Positions 42,425-53,130 of a stretch of DNA of 64,000 bases are shown here, piece after piece. The translations under genes and the position numbers were made by a program. Numbering within the stretch: position 1 is the first letter of the stretch; each line of letters begins with the position of its first letter. The notes under the pieces were generated by a model, which ran no database searches, was not told the DNA's origin, and was given only the letters and a program-made list of their open reading frames with translations. Source of the stretch: Limnephilus marmoratus (Eukaryota > Arthropoda > Insecta > Trichoptera > Limnephilidae); NCBI GenBank assembly GCA_917880885.1, contig OU862927.1, forward strand, positions 38,033,571-38,097,570, written 5' to 3'.

Positions 42425-42772
42425 GTATATCCTATTAATATTATAAAGGCGAAAGTTCGTATGGATGTACGTTTGTTACTCTTTCACGCAAGAAATACTG
42501 AATGGACTTTAAAAATTCTTTCGCTAATAGAAAGCTACGTCATTTGCGAGTAACATTGGCTGTGTATAATGGTAAGCTCTGGCGTTATGAGATTATTTAT
42601 CATACGTTTTCTGTCTCTAACAAAACTTTAACTTTTTTTTGTTTTATTTGCTATAATTGTTCGTTATTTTGTATAAAACTACTGTTGAGCTCTGGCATTA
42701 TGAAACTTTTGAAAAAACAGTTTGAAAACTGCATGCGAAGCCGCAGGCAAAAGCTAGTACATTATATATAAG
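42425..42772 (+). repeat. Dispersed insect repeat ('ATTATAAAGGCGAAAG' type)
   Basis: Starts ATTATAAAGGCGAAAGTTCG, then TTGTTACTCTTTCACGCAAG and ATACTGAATGGACTTT, and ends GCATGCGAAGCCGCAGGCAA followed by AAGCTAGTA. These are the two ends of a common insect interspersed repeat; the centre is replaced by unrelated AT-rich DNA. Confidence 0.5.
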
Positions 42773-43169
42773 GGAGAGGAAGGAACGTATTCTACAAAAG
42801 ATTTTATTCAATTTACGTGGGTTTTCCTTTTAATTTAGTGGAAATAAGTTTTATATGTATTTTATTATATTATTTTAATAGAATTTCACCATGAACTATC
42901 AGTATCAAAAATATAAATATTGAAAAATGTCTAATGAAAAATTGAAAATTAATAAAGCTGTCCAGAAGATTGTATTTAATGTTATTTTTCTTTTGAAAAT
43001 CATTAATTCTGAACTATTGCAATCGAATTCATTTCACGATCCTAATGGGTCACACGAACTAAAATAATCTTTCACTGCAATAATAATAATAATTTCAATA
43101 CCCATTAATAATAATAACGTAGTATTTATATAGCACATTATTTTATATATATTCATTTATAAGCTCTAT
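42773..43169. other. No recognised feature
   Basis: AT-rich, no coding signal. Confidence 0.4.
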
Positions 43170-43650
43170 TATACCAGTCCAGCTTCCTTTCTGTGCTCTC
43201 CGGCGTACCTCAAGGTTTTCATTTAGGTCCATTATTATTTAATGTGTATATATATATATGATATTCACAAATATTTTTTACATGCTAATTACTTAGCATA
43301 TGCAGATGATAAAAAATATACTTAGTTATTAAATCAATCAATGACTGCATTAAACTTCAAGAGGACCTCAATCGTCTCTTTGTCAATTACGAATTAAACA
43401 AACCTATTATTAACATCTCAAAATGCAATTAATTAACATTTACACTTAATAAAAATAAAATTTCCTTTGTATTCACATTGAACGGCACACATATCAACGA
43501 AGTAGAACATATCAGGGACATTGGGGTAACACTGGATGTTAAATTAAACTTTATCAAACACACTGATGAATTCATAAACAAAGCCGAGAAAATGCTGGGA
43601 TTTATAATTCGTGTAGCAAAACCCTTCCGCAACACAAAAATTCTCTATTG
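43170..43650 (+). pseudogene. LINE reverse transcriptase remnant
   Basis: The plus strand reads a decayed RT. GVPQG-like sequence (CCGGCGTACCTCAAGG) is at about 43200, LAYADDKKYT with the catalytic YADD at about 43295-43320, then LQEDLNRLF. At 43478-43630 an open part reads FTLNGTHINEVEHIRDIGVT and EKMLGFIIRVAKPF. This is the jockey/CR1 order. Stops and frameshifts occur throughout. The 3' end runs into a SINE-2 copy at about 43650. Confidence 0.6.
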
Positions 43651-44035
43651 GTCCTGGGTTCGAGTCCAAGAGGCGCCAATATCTTTTTATGATAATAAAA
43701 ATTAATTAATAATTTATATAAGTATAAGCTTTCCCTGACGAAGGAACGTTTGTTCCGAAACCGGTCGGATTTGCGCATCATATAAGTGGTTTATACAAAG
43801 TTGAATTATTTCATTTTTCTTTTTATGATTTTTCTGTTTCCATATTTTCTATTGAGTTTCGCTTATATGGTCTTCATTTAATTAAATATTGTAATTTGAG
43901 GTTTTACTCATAAAGTTAAAATAAAAATAAAATACTCTATATACCCTTTACACCTCATGCATTCGCCCGCACTTGAAACACTGTACACCAATCTATACTC
44001 CTTTTTACCAAGCCCATATTGGAAGAATTTAAAAA
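43650..44035 (+). repeat. SINE-2-like copy with inserted hairpin segment
   Basis: GGTCCTGGGTTCGAGTCCAA at 43650 has a perfect B box. The body CTTTTTATGATTTTTCTGTT and TTTCTATTGAG...TTGTAATTTGAGGTTTT resumes at about 43820 after a roughly 110-bp segment that contains the hammerhead-like motif (43735-43761). The 3' part shares CGCCCGCACTTGAAACACTG with 13250. Confidence 0.5.
43735..43765 (+). other. Hammerhead-like motif, best copy
   Basis: CTGACGA (43735-43741), one A, then a perfect 5-bp hairpin GGAAC-GTTT-GTTCC, GAAAC (43757-43761) and CGGTC. Upstream TCC and downstream GGA could form the base of stem I, with GC/GC beyond an internal loop. The single A between CTGACGA and the stem departs from the hammerhead consensus. 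Confidence 0.4.
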
Positions 44036-44040
44036 AAATT

Positions 44041-44463
44041 TAAACACATAAATAAATCATATATATTCTTTTTTTAATTAAAATTAAATTTGATTTAATC
44101 TAAGACCCTTTTAAATTTAAATTATCTTGAACAATTATAAATCAATAAACGAACGAATGACCCCAACATAATGCTAATTAATAAAGTAAGGAAAATTATT
44201 TATTCCCCACTACTTAGTATGTTTACCAAACCTAAACAATATAATGCACTTAAATGAGTCATAGAAATAACGTTATTATAAATCAATTAAGAAAACCCTT
44301 ACACTTAATGCAAAGGTAAACCAAAAGGAATGATTCTGAATCCCACATAATCACTCTCTCAATTAGTGCCTCTGCAAATTGGATTAAGCAGTAATAAATC
44401 AATTTAGACAGCTTCATAAATTCATTTTTTTTAAATATAATAATTAATTCGTCCGTAAGTGGC
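44041..44463. other. No recognised feature
   Basis: AT-rich, no coding or repeat signal identified. Confidence 0.4.
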
Positions 44464-44540
44464 TTCACCACAGTTTGAAAATGACCTTACACGTCGAAAC
44501 AGCTGTAACTAAAATACATTCTAAAATACTTGCAGAACTC
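44464..44540 (+). repeat. Fragment of the foldback repeat seen at 12795-13065
   Basis: CACAGTTTGAAAATGACCTT, then GTCGAAACAGCTGTAACTAA and TCTAAAATACTTGCAG match one arm of the element at 12.8 kb, including the TGAAAA-stem-GAAAC motif. Confidence 0.5.
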
Positions 44541-44964
44541 GATAATTACATTATCAAATTTAATTTTAGTTAAATTTCTAAAAATTAAAATGGAGTTCTA
44601 CGAATTAAACACAAAAACAATTAATATATACTTAAATTATATGTTTAATTTTTTTTTAATTTTACCAAGCTTACACTTCTCAAATTTTACCAAATCCTTT
44701 AAATTTCTCAATTTCAACTCCCCCCAAGAACGACGTCTAATTTTTAATCAAATCCTTTTGTTTAAAATTCTAAATAATGGTTTGGATTCAACGGAGCTTA
44801 CCAACTTAATAAATTTTCATATTCCGCAATCCAATTTTTTTTCCTCATATAGAAAAAATTTTAGAAAAAAATCCTCAATTACTCGTGTACGTGCACAATA
44901 TAATACAAAATTTCACAGCATTTACATGTTTAGTAATAACCTAAAGAATATCGAAATGAAGTAA
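44530..44964 (+). pseudogene. LINE ORF2 C-terminal fragment
   Basis: An AT-rich open frame whose second half (from about residue 65) reads ERRLIFNQILLFKILNNGLD, TELTNLINFHIPQ, RVRAQYNTKFHSIYMF. This is the pattern of CR1/jockey ORF2 C-termini (RR----LLFK-LN---D---L---I-F-VP). The first half is probably non-coding. No catalytic motif, 5'-truncated. Confidence 0.5.
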
Positions 44965-45489
44965 CGCTTACGATCGATTTATTAATATGAGAGCATGGAA
45001 TTTATCGGGATCATCTCCTATACTTTTTCTATATTCCTTTTCCTCTCCCCTTCCTATAACCCAAAATTAATTTTAAGATATTAAAACTTCATTTCCAATG
45101 AACTTTAGCAAAATAAACTTCGACTTTAATTCTTTTGTATATTTATCACTAGATACATATTATGTGAAAGCTGTTTGTTTCTTACAAAATAAATATACCA
45201 TGCGTACACAGCTTAGGTAATCAATATGCAGAAGTTGCAGTTATTTTTAATAGCACTGAACATTGGGCGTAGATATACTAGGTCAATGGCACTGAAAGAA
45301 CCCACGAAAGAAAATTTCACAAAAAAATTTGAAAACAGCTATTAATTTACATTTTATTTCTAATGGCCTGACAATTTTAGTTAAAAACACTGTATAATTG
45401 TTTTTAAGTAAAAAAAAAAATCTGTATTTAAAGGTTTTTACATAGCAAATAAATTTTTAAAAATGTGATGTTTTTGCACTTCAAAAGGT

Positions 45490-46803
45490 TAGTGACTGAC
45501 CGAAGGTATCGGTTTCGGTTTCAGCAGGTTTTGGCATCAGTTTCGGTTTCGGCAGAAAATCTGCCGAACCTTCGTCCGCACCGAAACTCTGCGTTCGTGA
45601 ATTATCGCGCGACGTTCGGCTGACTTCGGATGAGTTCGTTGATCGCGTGTCACCCGCCATCATCAGCTGAGTTCGCCGGCCGGTCTAGCGTGATTGTGTT
45701 GTGAGTTTATGTGTAACACGTTTAATAAGAATGTTGTGATTGTAAACGCAATTAAAATTAAAATACTCAATTGATGAGGTTCTACCTATATAATGTAAGT
45801 GTTGATTATGGACAATTTTTTGTTCCAAGAAGTAGTCAATATGTTTTGTTTTTTTGTTTGTATTATAGCAGTAATTAAAAAAATTATTATTTTTTCATAT
45901 ATTTAAATTATTGTTTTTTTTTATTTCATTTAACACGTGTTAAGAGGGCATTACCAGAGAAAACCAGAAATATGTCATTTTCAAATCAGATTTTAGACGT
46001 ATTGACTCTTTTCCACAAAAAAATATAAATGGATTTCGAAAGATTGTTCTTTTATATAGCATTCGCATGTAATAAATTTTGAGAAATTTTTTTAATTTTT
46101 AGTATAATATGGTTATTCCATAGGTCGTTGGCAGATTTGTTAAATTTTCAAAAAAGATTTTGTATTATACCACACCCATTTCAAATAATATAATCATGCA
46201 GTAAAATAAATTAATACCTTATCTAGCAAACGCATGTTTTAGAATTTTAATTTTAGTTTCAATAAAATCATAAAAAAATATGTACGTACATGTGTTTCTT
46301 GACGAAAATTGGTCCATTTGTGTATTTATTTGCGCACTTACAAACTAATATATTTCAGATTTTTTAACGTTCTTATTAAATTTAGACATTATTAAAAATG
46401 ATAAATACTTATAATCAAAAAATAATTACAAAAAGTACATTATTTTAAAAGTTTTATCATCACGCCTTTCAGCATTTTTGGATGAAGGTATAAATTAAAG
46501 CTAATTTGGATTGAAATAAATTCGATATTGAGTTATAATTTTAAAAAGCTGGTACGGAGAATAATTAATCTTTCTCATTGTAACCGCCCTGCACGATTGT
46601 AAGAACAACTTTCGACGAAATGTGGATTTTCGTCCGCTGGCTGGTTAAAAGCTCTTAACTGTCTTTATAAGTGTAAAAAATAAACCTTATTTCAGGGAAT
46701 AATAGATTTTTAACTTGTCTAAAAAAGTTTTGGTTTCGGCCGAAACTGAGACAAATACCGAAGGTTCGGTTTCGGTAGAAAGTCCTGTTTCGGTCGGACA
46801 CTA
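45490..46803. mobile_element. Non-autonomous hAT-type element, 1314 bp
   Basis: The termini TAGTGACTGACCGAA and, inverted, TAGTGTCCGACCGAA are imperfect inverted repeats of the hAT type. They are flanked by 8-bp direct repeats CAAAAGGT (45482-45489) and TAAAAGGT (46804-46811), which differ at one base. Subterminal GGTTTCGG units are repeated on both sides (45508-45595 and 46730-46795). The inner 1.1 kb is AT-rich with no transposase frame, so movement would need a hAT transposase from elsewhere. Confidence 0.78.
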
Positions 46804-46975
46804 TAAAAGGTCACTGCTCAGCTATACATTCAGGATTTCTCCTGGAACGTAGCTGTTTTTCAGCATTGACTCTAATATAAAAAACAAAATAAATAAGTAA
46901 AGAAATAAAATAAATACAATTAATTTAAATTATATAACAAATAAAATAATAATTAAATCAATGTGTATTACTTAC

Positions 46976-47075
46976 CAGCAGTATAGTTAAAGAGGAAGAA
47001 TCCAAAGGCCTTCATCAAATTAATGTTCGGCATCAGGTCTGAGACCAGGCCGTGGACCTTGAACTGGTTCATCAT
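46976..47075 (-). CDS. Orco: Orco exon 1, first coding exon (residues 1-33)
   Basis: Minus strand. The start is ATGATG at 47075-47070, and the exon ends TACTGCTG|GTAAGT. It encodes MMNQFKVHGLVSDLMPNI, then NLMKAFGFFLFNYTA; GLV-DLMPNI is the conserved Orco N-terminus, which is cytoplasmic because these receptors have inverted topology. The start codon directly follows TTTGTTTTTCAG, a good 3' splice site, so a separate 5' UTR exon should lie upstream. The first ATG was chosen; the second is one codon later. Confidence 0.92.
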
Positions 47076-47214
47076 CTGAAAAACAAACTCAATTAATATC
47101 TGCACGAAATTACGACGTGTTTTAAAAATATGTCTTTAAAAACGGCACTCTATCTAGCTTCAATCCCGATATGATTTTAGATTTTCACGGCCAGAATTTT
47201 TGTTATTTATTTTT

Positions 47215-47375
47215 GGGGTGTTATGCCGTGTTGCCCTACTTTCTCTTTTAGCCAACGTTTCGGACAGCGTTACACCATCACACATCTGCCCTGAAGATGG
47301 ACACTGTAACGCTGTCCGAAACGTTAGCTAAAGGAGGAGGTAGCGCAACACCGCATAACACCCCAAATCAAATAA
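47215..47375. repeat. Foldback element with hammerhead-like centre
   Basis: The left arm GTTATGCCGTGTTGCCCTAC...AGCCAACGTTTCGGACAGCG is mirrored by CGCTGTCCGAAACGTTAGCT...GTAGCGCAACACCGCATAAC. The centre has CCCTGAAGATGGACAC. CTGAAGA (47291), hairpin GGACA/TGTCC and GAAAC (47318-47322) form another copy of the recurrent motif. Confidence 0.6.
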
Positions 47376-47384
47376 CGAAAATAA

Positions 47385-47600
47385 TTGGTTTTTCCATGTA
47401 AAGCGAATGAAAGAAGAAAATAGTGTGAGAAGAATATATGACGCAAATGTGAATGGAAGAAGAAGTCGGGGACGCCCAAAGAAGACATGGCACGATCAAG
47501 TGAATCAGATACTATCGGTCATACATCGAGTCGGGCCATGTCAAAAGTCAGAATAATAGAAGACTATGTACCCCTGCAGGGAAACGGCGTGATGATTAGT
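47385..47600 (+). pseudogene. LINE ORF2 C-terminal scrap
   Basis: The plus strand reads VKRMKEENSVRRIYDANVNG and RRSRGRPKKTWHDQVNQ, the GRPK-TW motif common at the end of insect LINE ORF2 proteins, then decays. Confidence 0.5.
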
Positions 47601-48205
47601 TAGTTTTGAACAATAATTTATTGTCTTTACAGGATGTCTGCATTATTTTTGTGCCATTTTTTGTTAGGTCAGGTTAGGTTAGGTTTTATTAGGTATTTTT
47701 TTGGGGGATGTCTTGTCCGTATGATGTTTTGTCGGGGATATTTTGTCGGGGGATGTTTTGTTGTGGGATGAAAACGCACGGAAATCTCAAATATACCTCC
47801 GATCTCCGGTCTCCGGTCGTAACGCTAATGGTCATTTAACAGGATGTTTTTTCTCTTACCAATCCGCACATGGATACTAACTATATCGGGACACATATGA
47901 AAAATCTTTTCTTTACATGATCGTTATTTTCATACTTCCGATTTCGTACCGATTGTTTTTTTTTTACATTAGCCCCACACAGGAGGCCCTAATTTAAAAA
48001 AAACCATCAGGGCCTATGTCATCTTTGAGGACGCTGTGTGGGGGGTCTTTTTTATGAATGGGAAGGAGAGGAAGTTCTGGGAAGGAAAAATGTACGAGGG
48101 ATAGGTAGGAGTCTGGGGTGAGCGATGGACGTATGAATCCGTCACACCCGTCGTGGTGCGATAGGTCTAGCGATTTTGGTTGGAGAGGGCAAAAGAACTC
48201 CTTAA

Positions 48206-48925
48206 CCTATTGGCCACAGAGTAAATGAGCTAAAAAAATGGCCTTCACCACTGAATTAATTTTGTACGAAAATTTAAAACCTGCATTGGTGTACTTAATC
48301 TATTGTAACTATTGAACCATATATTTAAATGGATTTTTTTTTTAATTTGTTTTCACATTGAATTAAGGTATTGAAAAACATAAAAATTAAAAAAAATATT
48401 AAAATATGTGTAAATAAGGATTCAAATATAATCTTCTCTTCTTTCGTAAGTTTTTTTCCAAATTTTTATTCAAAAAGTTACAAAAAAACATAATATTCAT
48501 AAATCGAACAATAATAATTTTTGTTTTTTACAAAGTGCATGTTTACTAATAACTAATAAAATAATGTGGTATGATAGTCCTCAAAGCAATCAGGCACGTT
48601 CAGGGTCACTTTCAAAAGCCAAGAACCACTCGCAATTTTGAAGAAATTAAATGGCGGCTGGCTGCATACAAAACTTAGGAACACAAATATCAGGGAAAAA
48701 AACATATTATTTATAATTCCACGAAATGAATGACTAATTACCTACGGAGCTTTTGGCATTTAAAATTTTATTAAAAAATGTCACTGTCGTGCACGTTTTC
48801 CGTTTTTAGCGGACTTGTTCTAGCCCGTCGGCGCGCAGGGATTTGTGGTTAAGTACCCGAGTTGGCAACTCGGGTACTTAGCGAGTTGCACACCCAGCAA
48901 GCTGTCGGGGTTTGTGACCAATGGG
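48206..48925. mobile_element. piggyBac-type MITE with TTAA duplication (720 bp)
   Basis: Flanked by TTAA at 48202-48205 and 48926-48929. The ends are CCTATTGGCCACAGA and, inverted, CCCATTGGTCACAAA (12 of 15 identical), the CC(C/T)-start typical of piggyBac. The interrupted S1-family copy proves the insertion. No transposase. Near its right end is a perfect palindrome (48851-48879). Confidence 0.72.
48851..48879. repeat. Perfect 14-bp palindrome
   Basis: AAGTACCCGAGTTG, one base, CAACTCGGGTACTT. Lies in the subterminal part of the MITE at 48206-48925. Confidence 0.85.
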
Positions 48926-49269
48926 TTAACCAGTCTCTCTCAATCCAGCCCGCTACGCAGTAGATGGGAAGACACATCCGCCGCCAAGACCTCAACAAAC
49001 CCCCATCTATGAATACGAGCATCCCTGCTTGGTTTCACAAATCAACAAACATAGATAAGGAGGAGTGTTAGTTATCTAATAAATGGTTCCCGGGGCGGCG
49101 GTATCCATTCCTACCCCCCAAAATGCAATGTACTCTATAATGTACTTTTACAATTTGTTTACAGCAACAGCAAAGACAAATGACAGATGCTTATATTATT
49201 ATAGTCAGTTAAAACAAAACAGACTACAAATGCCTAATATTATTCAAAAAAAAACACTTTATCCTTTAA

Positions 49270-49827
49270 CCTTTAACTGCTGATATTATTTTTTTCGTAT
49301 ACTCTGACATGGGGGCCTGGGCGGCCTGTTAGGTACTTTAAATGTGTATATATTAGAGATCCATGAAAATTTTCAGGTCCAAATTATTATTTATTGGACA
49401 ATTTAATATATTTAAATAAAATAAAATACTTTTTTTTATTATTGGCAAAAATCACTTGAGATCAGAAATCAGTCGGCATTATCTATTAAACCAAATAAAA
49501 ACTGTGAACTCACTTTTATTACAATATTTCAATTGTGTTTGGATTAAACCACACATATAAAACTTTAGTAAAGTTGTTTATTTTTATATAGTAAAAATCA
49601 ACTTTTAAAAAGTCGCGAAGTACCTACTGACGATGGTCAGAGAGGCCCGCAAAAAAAAATTAAATGAATTTACTTACAGAAATTTAACAGATTTAAAACC
49701 TACGGCTCTGACGTCACTAAATTCGAAGCTACTGAAAGCGGCGTATACGTTGCGTGCGCGGGAGTGGAGTATTTTGATATTATTATTGTTGATATGACGG
49801 AGCAACCCCCACGTCAGCAGTTAAAGG
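49270..49827. mobile_element. Second piggyBac-type MITE with TTAA duplication (558 bp)
   Basis: TTAA at 49266-49269 and 49828-49831 flank perfect 14-bp inverted repeats, CCTTTAACTGCTGA. The interior is AT-rich and non-coding. Its termini differ from the neighbouring MITE, so it is a separate family. Confidence 0.75.
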
Positions 49828-49831
49828 TTAA

Positions 49832-52066
49832 GAAGTAGTCATATTTTCTTTTCTGTAGTCACCCTAAACTTATTGCGTTCTACAACGGTGTACAAAAAGT
49901 GGCATGAAAACGTATAATAATGGCCCCATTTAAAGTTTTACTTTACAGAAAAAATATAACGACTTAACGAAGAACACTGTTGTCGAAAAAATTACAACCC
50001 CAGAGGACACCGCCTCTTAAAAACCTATTTCAGGCTCGTATTTTAATTGATTCCAACGAATTCGTAACTATAGGTAATATATTTTTAAAAGTATGCACAT
50101 GGGATTGCTACACATCTAAGATGTTTATGTTATTAAAATAAAAACCGTACCTTACCTTGAAAATATTTTTCGTAAAACTAAAAAATATGTAAAAGATTTT
50201 TCAACTATAAAATTAGGGGTCAACACCAGAGTATTTATTTTAGACGATGGGTACATAAGGCAAATTCGACCATATGTCCGTCCAATATTGTTTAATGGGT
50301 AATCCATCCTCGGCCTATCATATTTAATGAAAAATGTAAAAAATTAAAAATATTAGAAAGGTTAAAATGAATGTTCATATTTTTTAAAGTTTGTCTGTGT
50401 ACACAAGTAGTACAGCAATTTGAAAGTGGTATTTTCTTCATGTAAATCACTTAAGCAGTGAAGACACACCCATTTCCATATTTGAGTGATTATTTACAAA
50501 ATTTGATTTGAATTAAAAAAAAAATTATAAAAAATTAAATATATTTGCGTAACAAATTCCATGCGCAGTTTCAATTGCAAAATCTCCAAGCCGCGATGAG
50601 TCACAGTTTGCTTGTGAATAACAAAAGATACGTGGAATTAACTAATCACTAATTCAAAACTGTAATATCTAAACGCCACTTTTTATCCAGTTTATTCTGA
50701 CGTCATCGGAACCCGTGCAACTGACTACGACACTCAGAATAGCAATTAAATGACGTCATGCAATTCTTCTGCGCTTTATTTTTTTTAATCTAGGCCAACT
50801 TGATTTGTTATATAAAAATGAATATTAATAAAATAAAACTGTCAACACGTCAAAAAAATAACAACATCGTATACTTCAGACGATTTTTTTAAACGTAGTT
50901 AGTTATATTCTAATAATGAAAGAATTTAAAAAAAAACACTTACCTTGATGGATTTTTTTTAAACCTTAGTAAAAATAAGAAAAATGTGGATTATTTTTAA
51001 CCACGTCTCATTTTAAAAGATCAACTAATCACTGTGTGTAGAGTTTAACAAAAATAATTTTGAAACAAATTGTTCATTTTATAAAAATTCCAACTTGGGG
51101 TACCAAAAAACGTCCACTCCCTCTAGACTTCAACTTGAAATGAAGACAATAAATTTGTCTACAATACAAATCTAATAATATTATTCAGTTGTGTATTAGT
51201 TATTGATGTATTTGACATTGACAATAAAACTGAGACACGTTCGTCTTTCAGAGTCAACACAGGATGAAGACAAATGTATGGGGTTCTTGCCTGTGTTCGA
51301 TGTTTGAATCGACGTGGACCAATGGGGTAGATTCCAGGGGGTTGATCTGAATTATTAGTGTCCCATTGGTGGCGTGAATGTTTGCAATGTCACGGGAAAG
51401 TCCCAGCAGGGATTGTCATTGCATGTTCGCCCTCTTATCGCGTGTTTAAAATATTGTTAATTATTATAAAAATCTAAAATTAGGTTAACAGTGTATAATA
51501 AAATAAAGTCACGGAACGATTAATAAAGGGAAAAACATACGTTCACGCACTCAATTACAAATTATCAACATATTGCAATCGCACCAACACAACATGTGTT
51601 CAATATTTTTATAGCAGAATAACTTTAAGGCGATCCAATAGTCCAGGAAAAAATATAAAACGGAATTTACGCCCTTTTATGGGAGTTGTTTAAAAATACT
51701 TAAGAAAAAGCTTTTGGAAAGGTTGGAAAAGGTATTTGAGAATTTTTTTTTACAGGTTGATTTCGTAAAGGCCTGTAAAAAAACATTAACTCATTTTTTA
51801 CGCAATGTTTATTGTAATAAAACAGAATTTTAAAATTGATTTCACGGAACAAAGCGACGCGAACGTCCGTTTCCCGCTCCGTCCGGGGGCGAACTGATAA
51901 AAAAGGGCGTGACAAGTTATGTAGTCCTTCCGTGGACGGCATAGAGTTCATTTTGAAAATTCAAATTTGTCTACTGCCGGCCGTATTGTAAAATAACAAC
52001 GCGAAAATACATATTTTATTTTATTTTGTGAGCTTCAGGCGTAAATATTAATTTTTTGGCGATTAT
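49832..52066. other. Upstream region of Orco; no gene recognised
   Basis: About 2.2 kb of mostly AT-rich DNA. A less AT-rich patch at 51230-51440 has an inverted pair of CCAAT boxes (on the minus strand ACCAATGGG and CCATTGGTCC) and CTCAGTTTT, an initiator-like sequence, and could hold the Orco promoter and 5' UTR exon. Evidence is weak. Confidence 0.3.
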
Positions 52067-53111
52067 AAGGTTATCTCTCTCTCTCTCTCAGGTTATGTGG
52101 GTCCTAGCGATCCGTAATGTAGGAAGGTTCTGCTTTTTTTGTTCCAGAATAAAAAAAGAACAAGAATGTTTGGGAATAAACGAAAACAGGTTTCTACTTG
52201 TGAGGTTAAATTGGTTTCAGTAATAAAAGAGTTCATTTCCAAAACAACCAAAGCCCAGTATAATTTTATAAAGAACATAACAATGTTGCCCTTTTGAGGG
52301 GCCGGGTTTCACATCCCCAAAAACATAACAGATTCTGAAACATAACAGATTCATAACAGATTTGACAGGAATATTATTAAGCAGAAAGAAATATCGTACC
52401 TGCGGACCATGGATCTTTATCTAATTCTACACTGACACGAACTCTTAATTTACTTGAATATAGCGCGTTGATGAACCGCGGGCCATATTCTCTCGCAATC
52501 TCCAGGATGGGAACCAGGAAAGACCCCCAGGAAGGCCAGAGAATGAGGACTCCCCGCTAGGGAGTAGTATCCAAGATCAGCACCAGTGCTCCGGTTGAGC
52601 CCACCGGATGAAACACGATTTCCGTCAGCACACCTCATCAGGAAATGAACGCCGAGTGACCATCCGTCACAAATATGAGCAGCAATAACCGTACCAGGTC
52701 ATAAGGACTCTCCCTCGCAAAGCTTTTCAATATGCCAGTCGCGATTATGTAGGTAATTTACAATACCGTTATTTCGCGGATAAATATCGGTCCCAATGGC
52801 GGCGACCAATCACATTAGAAACAGCGTTCCGATCACATCAGAAAGAAGCGTTTGCAAAATGTACATCGCCCGGCTCGCGATTAAAATCGTTTAAAACAAT
52901 TTGTAACGAAGAGATTATCCCATTTTTTAAATCCAAAACTATCACTAAAGTGACAAGTCGAATCAACACCGGCTTCCCGTACGGTGCCAATTCAAAAAGT
53001 AAAAACCAGAGAGAAAAAAAAGTGTTGCCAATCCATTCCGTGCTGTTCAAATTATCAGGTTAGTGGTCAGGTAAATAATTATATCACAAATTGATAATTA
53101 TTTACGTGACA
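52067..53111 (-). repeat. 3' LTR
   Basis: 1045 bp. Begins (minus strand) TGTCACGTAAATAATTATC and ends GAGAGAGATAACCTT, so the 3' end is not the usual CA. The boundary was set by the TTAT target duplication and could be off by a few bases. Contains (CT)n near the end. Confidence 0.88.
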
Positions 53112-53130
53112 ATTCCCCCCTTCTCACGAA
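53112..53130 (-). other. Polypurine tract
   Basis: GAGAAGGGGGGAAT directly before the TGTCAC start of the 3' LTR; primes plus-strand DNA synthesis. Confidence 0.8.

Larger units (their letters stand above)
15905..47075 (-). other. Orco: Orco gene, 5' part: five coding exons and their introns
   Basis: Orco is the obligate co-receptor subunit of insect odorant receptors. It forms ligand-gated cation channels with tuning receptors in the dendrite membrane of olfactory neurons. Five exons in the order 46976-47075, 39101-39311, 37855-37991, 19823-19983 and 15905-16118 have AG/GT borders, and their phases (1, 2, 1, 0, 1) join without breaking the frame. They give 274 residues plus one base. Recognisable family stretches include GLVSDLMPNI near the N-terminus, HPLFAES-ARYH, WVTITFFGES, IPRLP-type KSFYP, and FCSWLIFACEQLQHLK with MKPLMELSASLDTYRPN. 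The rest of the protein (usual length about 475) was not found below 15905 and is presumably left of the window. Introns 1 and 3 are inflated by transposable elements on both strands. Confidence 0.93.
47965..49130 (-). repeat. Short element S4, split by a piggyBac-type MITE
   Basis: Minus-strand copy of the S1 family. The 3' tail at 47965-48060 has the two-tier hairpin: outer CCCCACACAG/CTGTGTGGGG, inner CCCTGAT/ATTAGGG, and an A-run. The 5' part resumes at 48930-49130 (CAGTCTCTCTCAATCCAGCC to GGGGCGGCGGTATCC). The gap is the element at 48206-48925. Confidence 0.6.
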
